In this document: piece by piece, positions 6,619 to 12,843 of the stretch
How the letters are laid out: each line of letters opens with the position of its first letter
Numbering within the stretch: the stretch's first letter is position 1
Assembly (NCBI GenBank): GCA_938003715.1
Contig: CALKYK010000525.1
Span: 1 to 12,843, forward strand
Direction: 5' to 3'
DNA: 12,843 nucleotides
DNA from: an uncultured Gammaproteobacteria bacterium
Lineage (GTDB): Bacteria > Pseudomonadota > Gammaproteobacteria > Steroidobacterales > Woeseiaceae
Notes under the pieces: model-generated
What the model was told of the DNA's origin: nothing
Database searches by the model: none
What the model saw: the letters and a program-made list of their open reading frames with translations, nothing else
Made by a program: the position numbers and the translations under genes

Positions 6619-7520
6619 GCTCGGGCGGCCCCGGCGTAATAGCTCATGACGGCGTGGCGCGCTTCGGCGAAGAACAGCCAGCGCTCGGCCAGCACGCCGA
6701 GCAGGTGCACGACGATCGCCGGCGCAAGAACAAACAGCGCCAACTCATCGAATGCCAGCGCGAGGATCACGCCCGCAGCCGGCACGACGCCGCCGGCAAA
6801 CACCGCGATGCGCCGCAGCGTGCGCGCGTGTTTCCGGCCGACGCGAAAACCCATCTCCCGCAGCAGGTAGTTCGTTCCGGTATGCGGCGATTCGAACAGC
6901 CGCACTTCGCCACCGATGCCGAGCCCGGTCGCGGACCGCGTCGCGGAAATCTCGATGTCGCCGTCCGCGCGGCGCCACCACGCGAACTTCACGATCCACG
7001 CGGCGACGATCAGTATCAACACGATGCTGCCCATGCCGACCCCCGCGCCGCTGTTCGTCGCCGCCGCAAACAGGAACAACAGGCCGCCGCCGGCAAGCGC
7101 CAGCAGCAGGAACACTGCCGGCGTCAGCGCTGTCTCCCACTGGCGCACGCTCCGCATCTGCGCATAGATCATCGCCGTCGTGTAAACGGTCGACAACGCG
7201 AACAGGGCCAGAAGCGCTCCGAGCCACTGCGAAAAACCGCTGAGCCACCATGCCATGACGGTGCCCAGCGTCAGCATCGCCATCACGCCTTCGCGCGACA
7301 GCCAGGACGACCGCCACTGGCTCAGCGCCCGCCACGCGCGTTCCGGGTGCCCGAGGTGAAACGTCGAGGCAACGAGGCCGGCAGAAGCCAGCACAAACGC
7401 GCCGATCGTTGCTGCAGGCCGGACATCCGGCGATGCGGAACTCGTGCCGAGCCAGGCCAGCAGGCCGAAGCCCAGGCCGGACAGGGTCGTGAACAGGATG
7501 ATCGACAGCGCCGGATGCAT
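6615..7520 (-). CDS. soeC: DmsC-type membrane anchor, probable sulfite dehydrogenase subunit SoeC
   Basis: This 301-residue integral membrane subunit would anchor the molybdoenzyme and pass electrons from the iron-sulfur subunit to quinone. About eight hydrophobic helices are visible (near 5-24, 36-52, 78-94, 97-120, 133-155, 163-182, 237-257, 260-278). The DmsC-family signature FHLGHPERAWRALSQW, continuing to SREG, spans 54-78, and QWET (128-131) is also typical. The start ATG overlaps the TGA of the iron-sulfur gene by one base (TGATG), and its own stop overlaps the transporter start by four. It has no heme-binding His pattern of NarI type, as expected for DmsC relatives, which lack heme. 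The DmsC family is certain. The name soeC rests on the partners and gene order; an anchor of another DMSO-reductase-type enzyme is the alternative. Confidence 0.85.
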   Translation of the reverse strand: MHPALSIILFTTLSGLGFGLLAWLGTSSASPDVRPAATIGAFVLASAGLVASTFHLGHPERAWRALSQWRSSWLSREGVMAMLTLGTVMAWWLSGFSQWLGALLALFALSTVYTTAMIYAQMRSVRQWETALTPAVFLLLALAGGGLLFLFAAATNSGAGVGMGSIVLILIVAAWIVKFAWWRRADGDIEISATRSATGLGIGGEVRLFESPHTGTNYLLREMGFRVGRKHARTLRRIAVFAGGVVPAAGVILALAFDELALFVLAPAIVVHLLGVLAERWLFFAEARHAVMSYYAGAARA

Positions 7521-8266
7521 CAGCCGAGCCGTTCGAGTGCGCGATCGAGCCAGCCGAGAATGCCGTCCGGTGTTGCGTCGCCATCAATCGGATCTAGGCG
7601 CGGTGTGCGGGTGCTATCGGCGTCGCGCGGTCGCGGCGGCAGGTACTGGTTCACCGGCTTCGTGCCCTGCTCCGGCATCAAATCGTAACCGCCACGATCT
7701 GCGACCAACTTAGAAACCGCGGAATCCGGATCGTTGAGGTCGCCGAAATGACGCGCACGCGTCGGACAGGCGCGAACGCAGGCGGGCTCGCGGTCCTCCT
7801 CCGCCAGGTTGTCGTTGTAGATGCGATCCACGCAGAGCGTGCACTTCTTCATCACGCCGTCGACCGGGTCCATTTCGCGGGCACCGTACGGACAGGCCCA
7901 GGCACACAGCCCGCAGCCGATGCACAAGTCCTCGTCGACCAGCACAATGCCGTCCTCTTCGCGCTTGTAAGAAGACCCGGTTGGGCAGACGGTCACGCAG
8001 GGTGCGTTGTCGCAGTGAAGGCACGATTTCGGGAAGTGCACGATGCGCGCGGCCGCATCCGGCGCGGTCACTTCAAAACTGTGCACACGATTGAGCCATG
8101 CACCAACCGGCTCGGCGCCGTAGGCGTCTTCGTCGGACAGCGGCGCCGGGTAGCCGCCGGTATTCCACTCCTTGCAGCTTACGACGCAGGCGTGACAGCC
8201 GACGCAGGTATCGAGGTCGATGACCAGGCCCAGTTTCTGCGCGGTTTTTTTCGGCAGCGCGGTCAC
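7520..8266 (-). CDS. soeB: Four-cluster iron-sulfur subunit, probable SoeB
   Basis: This 248-residue ferredoxin-like subunit would carry electrons from the molybdenum subunit to the membrane anchor. Sixteen Cys fall in four groups, enough for four [4Fe-4S] clusters: C21-x2-C24-x2-C27-x3-C31; C82-x2-C85-x4-C90-x3-C94; C115-x2-C118-x2-C121-x3-C125; and C142-x2-C145 with C163-x3-C167. The last group has Cys at its first position, not the Trp seen in NarH. There is no signal peptide, fitting a cytoplasmic complex. I took the GTG at 8264-8266, which overlaps the upstream TGA as GTGA. A longer open frame to 8530 only shadows the catalytic-subunit gene and lacks any domain. The tail after residue 205 (PVNQYLPPRPRD onward, Pro/Asp-rich) extends beyond the ferredoxin core. 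The role is firm; the Soe name follows from the operon. Confidence 0.9.
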   Translation of the reverse strand: MTALPKKTAQKLGLVIDLDTCVGCHACVVSCKEWNTGGYPAPLSDEDAYGAEPVGAWLNRVHSFEVTAPDAAARIVHFPKSCLHCDNAPCVTVCPTGSSYKREEDGIVLVDEDLCIGCGLCAWACPYGAREMDPVDGVMKKCTLCVDRIYNDNLAEEDREPACVRACPTRARHFGDLNDPDSAVSKLVADRGGYDLMPEQGTKPVNQYLPPRPRDADSTRTPRLDPIDGDATPDGILGWLDRALERLG

Positions 8267-11112
8267 TGGTCCCACTCGCTGCCGTAACGGACGTCTTTCG
8301 GCGCCCGGGGCAGCGCGTTCTTTTGCGCGCCAAACGCCGGTTCCGCCTCGGCTGGCGGACCGTCCGCCTTTTCGCTGTCGACCCGCAGGTCGTACCACGC
8401 CGCCTGCCCCGTGATCGGATCGCTGTTCGCGTAGCGGTGGCCGTCGCCTTTGGGCGGCAGCAGCTCGTTGATCAGGTGGTTCAGCAGGAACCCGCGCGTC
8501 GCTTCCGGCGCATCCGGGGACAGGTTCCATGCCCCTTTACGCTTGCCGATCGCGTTCCACGTCCACAGCGTTTTCTCGTTGACGGCCTGCATGCGCCTGA
8601 CCGGCACGCAGATGCGACCGTGCCACGAGGTGATCCAGGCCCAGTCGCCGTCCTCGAGACCGACGGCATCGCATATCGGTCCCGGCACGTACATCGCGTT
8701 TTCGCCGTGGATCTGCCTCAGCCAGGCGTTCTGCGATCCCCAGCTGTGATACATCGCGGCCGGCCGCTGCGTGATCGCGTGATAGGGGTATTCTTCGACG
8801 TCGATTTCGCCGCCTTCGAACGGGGCATACCACTCCGGCAACGGCGTGAAGCAGCGGCGAACGCGTTCCCGCAGGTGCTCCGGCGGCTGCGCGGGGCCGT
8901 GGCCCTCCGCGGCGAGCTGGAAACGACGCAGCGGTTCGAGATACAGGTTGAAGACGACGGGCGATGGTTTGTCGACCAGGCCCTTTGCCACCGCCCAGTC
9001 CTGGTACGCCACGTTTGCCATGCGATAAAAGGCGGCGCCTTCCGGCACGTGTTCCAGCCAGTAGCCGCCGTTCTCGATATCGCGCCGGAGCTGGTCCGGG
9101 TTCGGTTCGCCGCGCCCGGATGCCTCACCGTCCCTGCCGCGGAACCCGGCGAGCGGACCGATGCCGGGTTTGCGCTCGTGATGCACCAGATAGTCGGCGT
9201 AGTCTTTGTACGTCGGCGCCCCGCTTGCGTCCACCATGCCCGGCAACCCGAGCCGCGCACCGAGATCGAGCAGCACCGACTGGAAGGGCCGCACGTCCCG
9301 GTCGGGCTCCAGTACCGGCCAGCGAATCGAATCCGCCACCGCGTCCGCTTCGCCGATCGGCCGGTCGAGAAGCGACATCGCGTCGTAGCGTTCCAGGTAT
9401 ATAGTGTCCGGCAGTACCAGGTCGGCGTATGCGACCATCTCCGAGGAAAAAGCGTCGCTGCAGATGATGTGCGGTATGCGGTATTCGCCGTCGTCGCGTT
9501 TCGCCTCGAGCATCCTCATTACATCGCGCGTGTTCATCGACGAGTTCCACGCCATGTTCGCCATGAACAGGAACAACGTGTCGATTTCGTAGGGGTCGCC
9601 GGCAACCGCGTTGGCGATGACCATGTGCAGCATGCCGTGCGCGGACATCGGCGCGTCCCAGGTGAACGCCTTGTCGATCCGCAGCGCCCTGCCGTCGTCG
9701 TCGACCAGCAGGTCTTCGGGCCCGTGCAGGAAGCCGAGATGCGGGCCGTCGAGCGCCTGTCCCGGCGTCACGCCGCCGTGCGGCTGCGGATGAATCGTAC
9801 TCGGTTTCGGATACGGCGGCTTGAAGCGGAACCCGCCGGGGCAGTCGATGGCTCCGAGCAGGATCTGCAGGACGTGCAGCGCGCGACAGGTCTGGAAGCC
9901 GTTCGAATGCGCAGAGATGCCGCGCATCGCGTGAAAGCTGACGGGACGTCCGACGAACCGGTCGTGCTTTTCGCCGCGCCAGTCGGTCCACTCCGCGGCG
10001 ACCTCGATACGTTCTTCGAACGCGGTGTGTGCGAGCTCCGCCGCAATGCGCCGAATCGTCGCGGCGTCGACACCGGTTTCGGCCGCGACCGCGTCCGGCG
10101 AATAGCGCGTATCCGCGTACTGCCGGACCAGGTGCTCGAAAACGGGAACCGCCGTCCGCCCGTCACGCAGCCGATACCGCCCTTTCAGCGCGGCGCCGGT
10201 CGACACGTCGCGATAACCGCGCTCCTCGTTTGCCCGCCGGTCCCAGACCAGCACTTCGCCATCGTCGTTGCGCGCCAGCAGCCCGTGTCCGTCGGTACCG
10301 GGCGCATCGACGACGAGCTGCGCCGCGTTCGTGTACCGCAGCAGGTAGTCGAGATCGACCTTGCCGGCGCGGATCAGCTCGTGGACGAGCGCGAGAATGA
10401 ACAGGCCGTCCGTACCCGGCGTGATGCCGATCCATTCGTCGGCGATCGCGTTGTACCCGGTCCGCACCGGGTTGACGCCGACGATCTTCACGCCGCGCTC
10501 TTTCAGCCGGCTCAGGCCGAGCTTGATCGGATTCGAGTCGTGATCCTCGGCGACGCCGAAGATCATGAAGTAGCAGGTGCGCTCCCAGTCGGGCTCACCG
10601 AATTCCCAGAACGAACCGCCAATCGTGTAGATGCCCGCGGTCGCCATATTGACCGAACAGAATCCGCCGTGGGCCGCGTAGTTCGGCGTGCCGAACTGCT
10701 GCGCCCACCAGCCGGTCAGCGACTGGCTCTGGTCGCGGCCGGTAAAGAAAGCGAGCTTTTCGGGTGCATTGTCGCGCAGCGGTTCAAGCCAGGACACGGC
10801 GGTCTCGAGCGCTTCGTCCCACTCGATTTCCTCGAATTCGCCGGAGCCGCGCGGACCGGTGCGCCGCAGCGGTTTCTGCAGGCGTGCCGGCGAATAGTGC
10901 TGCATGATGCCGGCCGAGCCCTTTGCGCACAGCGCGCCCTTGTTGATCGGGTGATCGCGATTGCCCTCGATGTAGCGGATCCTGCCGTCGCGGATGTGCA
11001 CGTCGATGCCGCAGCGGCAGGCGCACATGTAGCAGGTCGTCTTGCGGATCTCGTCGCTGACGTGCGGCTTCAGGTCGAGCCGGTGTGGATCGGATTTGAC
11101 CGCGTGCGGCAT
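8263..11112 (-). CDS. soeA: Molybdopterin oxidoreductase, probable sulfite dehydrogenase SoeA
   Basis: This 949-residue DMSO-reductase-family catalytic subunit would oxidise sulfite to sulfate and hand electrons through SoeB and SoeC to quinone. In numbering from the GTG at 11121, the N-terminal [4Fe-4S] motif is C30-x2-C33-x3-C37-x27-C65, with Lys68 (CAKG) as the conserved electron-path residue; C35 is an extra Cys. GGFCSVNMA (152-160) places Cys155 where the Mo ligand lies in NapA-type enzymes, so the Mo is probably Cys-ligated, not Ser as in DmsA. The end (DPITGQAAWYDLRV) is the molybdopterin-dinucleotide domain. No twin-Arg signal is present, so it stays in the cytoplasm; this separates it from exported Psr/Phs/Dms enzymes and fits SoeA. 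I chose the ATG at 11110-11112; the GTG three codons upstream (11121) is equally possible, and neither has a clear ribosome site. The substrate is inferred from length, order and absent Tat signal. Confidence 0.85.
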   Translation of the reverse strand: MPHAVKSDPHRLDLKPHVSDEIRKTTCYMCACRCGIDVHIRDGRIRYIEGNRDHPINKGALCAKGSAGIMQHYSPARLQKPLRRTGPRGSGEFEEIEWDEALETAVSWLEPLRDNAPEKLAFFTGRDQSQSLTGWWAQQFGTPNYAAHGGFCSVNMATAGIYTIGGSFWEFGEPDWERTCYFMIFGVAEDHDSNPIKLGLSRLKERGVKIVGVNPVRTGYNAIADEWIGITPGTDGLFILALVHELIRAGKVDLDYLLRYTNAAQLVVDAPGTDGHGLLARNDDGEVLVWDRRANEERGYRDVSTGAALKGRYRLRDGRTAVPVFEHLVRQYADTRYSPDAVAAETGVDAATIRRIAAELAHTAFEERIEVAAEWTDWRGEKHDRFVGRPVSFHAMRGISAHSNGFQTCRALHVLQILLGAIDCPGGFRFKPPYPKPSTIHPQPHGGVTPGQALDGPHLGFLHGPEDLLVDDDGRALRIDKAFTWDAPMSAHGMLHMVIANAVAGDPYEIDTLFLFMANMAWNSSMNTRDVMRMLEAKRDDGEYRIPHIICSDAFSSEMVAYADLVLPDTIYLERYDAMSLLDRPIGEADAVADSIRWPVLEPDRDVRPFQSVLLDLGARLGLPGMVDASGAPTYKDYADYLVHHERKPGIGPLAGFRGRDGEASGRGEPNPDQLRRDIENGGYWLEHVPEGAAFYRMANVAYQDWAVAKGLVDKPSPVVFNLYLEPLRRFQLAAEGHGPAQPPEHLRERVRRCFTPLPEWYAPFEGGEIDVEEYPYHAITQRPAAMYHSWGSQNAWLRQIHGENAMYVPGPICDAVGLEDGDWAWITSWHGRICVPVRRMQAVNEKTLWTWNAIGKRKGAWNLSPDAPEATRGFLLNHLINELLPPKGDGHRYANSDPITGQAAWYDLRVDSEKADGPPAEAEPAFGAQKNALPRAPKDVRYGSEWDQ

Positions 11113-11214
11113 GCGGGTCACAGAATGTGTTGTCGTGGCGTACGCGCTTGCACGATGTACCTGACTGGTGAACGGACTGTCGGGAAACGGAACCGCTTTT
11201 TAGGTTGTTGCGGG

Positions 11215-11241
11215 CCAGCGCCCTATTTTACGCGACGCTGG
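11215..11241 (-). promoter_or_regulatory. Possible promoter region of the soe-like operon
   Basis: The 185-base gap before the catalytic-subunit gene holds TAAAAT on the minus strand (11230-11225), the best -10-like word, about 110 bases before the start. No good -35 sits at the right spacing, so a promoter needing an activator is possible. The word lies in the loop of an inverted repeat, CCAGCG (11215-11220) with CGCTGG (11236-11241), which could be an operator or a weak 3' hairpin of the upstream gene. This is a weak call. Confidence 0.25.
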
Positions 11242-11297
11242 GTGCTTGAATCGAGCGATTCCACGCGATGACCGCCTGCTGTGGGTCGTCGGTCCGA

Positions 11298-12695
11298 TCA
11301 ACCCCCGTAGCCAAACAGGCGCTGCTCGCGGATCTTCCCGGCAACGCACTTCGGCACCATGCTGCACCAGCGTTCGCTGCCCTCCGCGATCAGGCGCAGA
11401 ACGTCGGGCGAATGAATGTCCAAATAGTCGGTGGTGGCATTGTCGAGCGGGACGATGCTGCCGCGCGCCTCGAGGTAGTCGAACAGGTGCTGCAGAGCCG
11501 GCTCGAATTCGAGCTGATCGACATTTTCGACGCCACTGCCGTTCTTGACGGGATAGATGAAGAGTCTCAGCTGGTCTTTGAAGAGCCGGCCGAATCCCTC
11601 GAGCAAACCGCCTTCCAGGTCGTCGTAGTAGCGCGCCTCGAACAGGTTGCGCAGCGCGTGCAGGCCCATTGCGAGCCCGATCGGCCGGTGCGTGTAGCGA
11701 AACAGGTAGGCCGCGAGGCGATGATACTGCTGGAAGTCCGAGATCATCACCGTGCAGCCGGTGGTCGACACGACCTCTGCGCGCGCGAGGAAGTCTTCGA
11801 GGCACATGTCCGACTCGTCCATCAGGTTGTGCATCGAGATTTCCATGATCGGCAGCAGATCCTTCGCCTCATCGCCGCTGATTGCCTCGAACTTCTGTCG
11901 CGCGCATTCGAGGAGATCGATATTCACGTGCGTGATCGGCCGAAACCGACCGCGCTGCACCAGCAGCGATTTCTTGCGCAGCGCCTCGGAGGGCTGCAGC
12001 ACCTTGCCGTTTGCGTCGAACATGGCGGCGCCGGTAAGACCGAGTTCGACCAGGCGCAGCGTCAGGATGCGGTTGTCGGCGCCATCGAAGGCCGGGCCGG
12101 CCACGTCGACCATGTCGACCTCGATGCGCGAATTCGAAAGGCCGTCACTCAATGTTGCAAGCAGCCGCTCCGGCTGCTCGAAAAAACGGAACGCGCCGTA
12201 GACGAGATTGACGCCGACGATGCCGATCGCTTCCTGCTGTGCCGCGTTCGTATCGTCCAGCATGCGCACGTGAATAATGATCGTGCTGTCGTCGGCACCG
12301 GGCCGGTGCTGGTAGCGTACGCCCATCCAGGCATGGCATTCGTTGGTGCCGTGATAATTGCGTGCCGACACGGTATCGGCAAAAGTAAAAAAGCCCGCCT
12401 TCGTGCCGCGCTGCTCGGCAAGTCGTTCCCGGTTCAGGGCCTGCTCGCAGGCGAGCATCGCCTCCAGCCGCTGCCGGCTGACATAGCGTTCGCAGTCGCC
12501 GTAGATCGCGTCGCTGACCTGCATGTCGTACGCGGAGATGCTCTTGGATATCGTGCCCGCAGCGCCGCCTGCCTGGAAAAACCAGCGCACAACCTCCTGG
12601 CCGGCGCCGATTTCCGCAAACGTGCCGTAGCGCGCCGGATCGAGATTGATCTCCAGCGCTTTCTCCAGCGTCGACAAGGGGCGGGGTTCGGGCAC
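11298..12695 (-). CDS. Conserved protein of unknown function, 465 residues
   Basis: I recognise this as a conserved full-length family found in distant bacteria, but I know no demonstrated function and see no motif that proves one. Highly family-like stretches are TFAEIGAGQEVVRWFF (25-40), GGAAGTISKSISAYDM (43-58), DAIYGDCERYV (62-72), TVSARNYHGTNECHAWMGVR (108-127), IIIHVRMLDDTN (139-150), GVNLVYGAF (161-169), QPSEALRKKSLLVQRGRFRPITHVNID (234-260) and EISMHNLM (285-292). There is no signal peptide or membrane helix, so it is probably cytoplasmic. The start is a GTG at 12693-12695 with a weak GGGAAG upstream; the LSTLEKALEINLD segment just after it is already conserved, so little can be missing. 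It lies 185 bases upstream of the molybdoenzyme operon on the same strand, and co-transcription is possible but not shown. Automatic names given to relatives should be treated with caution. Confidence 0.85.
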   Translation of the reverse strand: MPEPRPLSTLEKALEINLDPARYGTFAEIGAGQEVVRWFFQAGGAAGTISKSISAYDMQVSDAIYGDCERYVSRQRLEAMLACEQALNRERLAEQRGTKAGFFTFADTVSARNYHGTNECHAWMGVRYQHRPGADDSTIIIHVRMLDDTNAAQQEAIGIVGVNLVYGAFRFFEQPERLLATLSDGLSNSRIEVDMVDVAGPAFDGADNRILTLRLVELGLTGAAMFDANGKVLQPSEALRKKSLLVQRGRFRPITHVNIDLLECARQKFEAISGDEAKDLLPIMEISMHNLMDESDMCLEDFLARAEVVSTTGCTVMISDFQQYHRLAAYLFRYTHRPIGLAMGLHALRNLFEARYYDDLEGGLLEGFGRLFKDQLRLFIYPVKNGSGVENVDQLEFEPALQHLFDYLEARGSIVPLDNATTDYLDIHSPDVLRLIAEGSERWCSMVPKCVAGKIREQRLFGYGG

Positions 12696-12731
12696 GGCAG
12701 TCTTCCCAGCGCAAGGTCCTGCCGTCGTTAT

Positions 12732-12749
12732 CGGCGGCGCCAGCCGCCG
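12732..12749. repeat. Perfect 7-bp hairpin between two minus-strand genes
   Basis: CGGCGGC (12732-12738) and GCCGCCG (12743-12749) form a perfect stem with loop GCCA. It lies between the probable gene end at the right edge and the 465-residue gene. No U-run follows on the minus strand, so it is not a standard terminator. It may be a processing or stability element. Confidence 0.4.
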
Positions 12750-12762
12750 CTTGAGCTGTCCT

Positions 12763-12843
12763 CTACAGGTTCATCGCGCCCGTATTGCCGGACAGGAACC
12801 GTCCCGGCCTCGCGTCCGTCCGCTGGCCGTCCGCAACGACCGC
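12763..12843 (-). CDS. Probable C-terminal end of a gene cut by the window edge
   Basis: A minus-strand frame is open from the window edge (12843) to a TAG at 12763-12765, giving 26 residues. The end reads GRFLSGNTGAMNL, a balanced composition that looks like a real C-terminus rather than the Arg-rich shadow frames common here. It points the same way as the gene 68 bases downstream, so it may be the preceding gene of the same transcript. I cannot assign a family from so short a piece, and it could be chance. Confidence 0.35.
   Translation of the reverse strand, partial: AVVADGQRTDARPGRFLSGNTGAMNL

Noticed and set aside
6585..7688. A 367-codon plus-strand open frame opposite the DmsC-like gene
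   Set aside because: It is rich in Arg, Gln and His with low-complexity runs and has no family resemblance. The minus strand holds a clear membrane subunit.
8267..8530. N-terminal extension of the iron-sulfur subunit
   Set aside because: The extra 88 residues are Arg/Gly-rich, lie wholly inside the catalytic-subunit gene and precede a GTG start with a GTGA overlap that fits the operon.
5254..11112. DMSO reductase (dmsABC) reading of the operon
   Set aside because: DmsA is exported by Tat and uses a Ser ligand. This protein has no Tat signal and shows Cys at the ligand position.
8323..11271. A 982-codon open frame on the plus strand opposite the molybdoenzyme gene
   Set aside because: It is Arg/Val-rich with no domain and mirrors the codon pattern of the well-supported minus-strand gene. 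Long antisense frames are common in GC-rich coding DNA.

Overview
This 12.8-kb, GC-rich window looks like bacterial chromosome, most likely from a gammaproteobacterium. That placement is an inference from a cytoplasmic soeABC-type molybdoenzyme operon, a proteobacterial-type glutathionyl-hydroquinone reductase and the style of the intergenic repeats; no rRNA or other phylogenetic marker is present. I found no tRNA, rRNA, CRISPR array, insertion sequence, prophage gene or toxin-antitoxin pair. Ten complete genes and one probable gene end are supported. All but one are on the minus strand.

Left part (1-2434, minus strand): a repeat-rich intergenic block (about 1-225) lies downstream of an exported peroxiredoxin. 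Next come a small SnoaL/DUF4440-like protein and a glutathionyl-hydroquinone reductase, whose reading frames overlap by 11 bases. These three genes fit thiol-based handling of peroxides and quinones. A perfect 8-bp inverted repeat at 2512-2534 upstream of the reductase is a candidate operator.

Middle (2582-5246): a secreted protein with two von Willebrand factor A domains (minus) is followed by a 367-base gap. The only plus-strand gene comes next, a membrane-anchored protein resembling the Septum_form domain known mainly from Actinobacteria. It converges on the next operon with only 7 bases between the two stop codons.

Right part (5254-11112, minus strand): a tightly packed four-gene operon encodes a DMSO-reductase-family molybdopterin catalytic subunit, a four-cluster ferredoxin-like subunit, a DmsC-type membrane anchor and an MFS sugar-porter-type transporter. 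Every junction is a 1- or 4-base stop/start overlap (GTGA, TGATG, ATGA). Gene order, the absence of a Tat signal, a Cys in the Mo-ligand position and the DmsC-type anchor best fit the cytoplasm-facing sulfite dehydrogenase SoeABC, which passes electrons from sulfite to the quinone pool. The sugar-porter homologue as fourth gene is the oddest part of the layout.

Upstream of that operon is a 465-residue protein (11298-12695, minus) that I recognise as a conserved family of unknown function. The right edge probably holds the last 26 codons of another minus-strand gene. I see no clearly new system. The best leads are the coupled transporter, the uncharacterised 465-residue protein and the Septum_form homologue outside its usual phylum.
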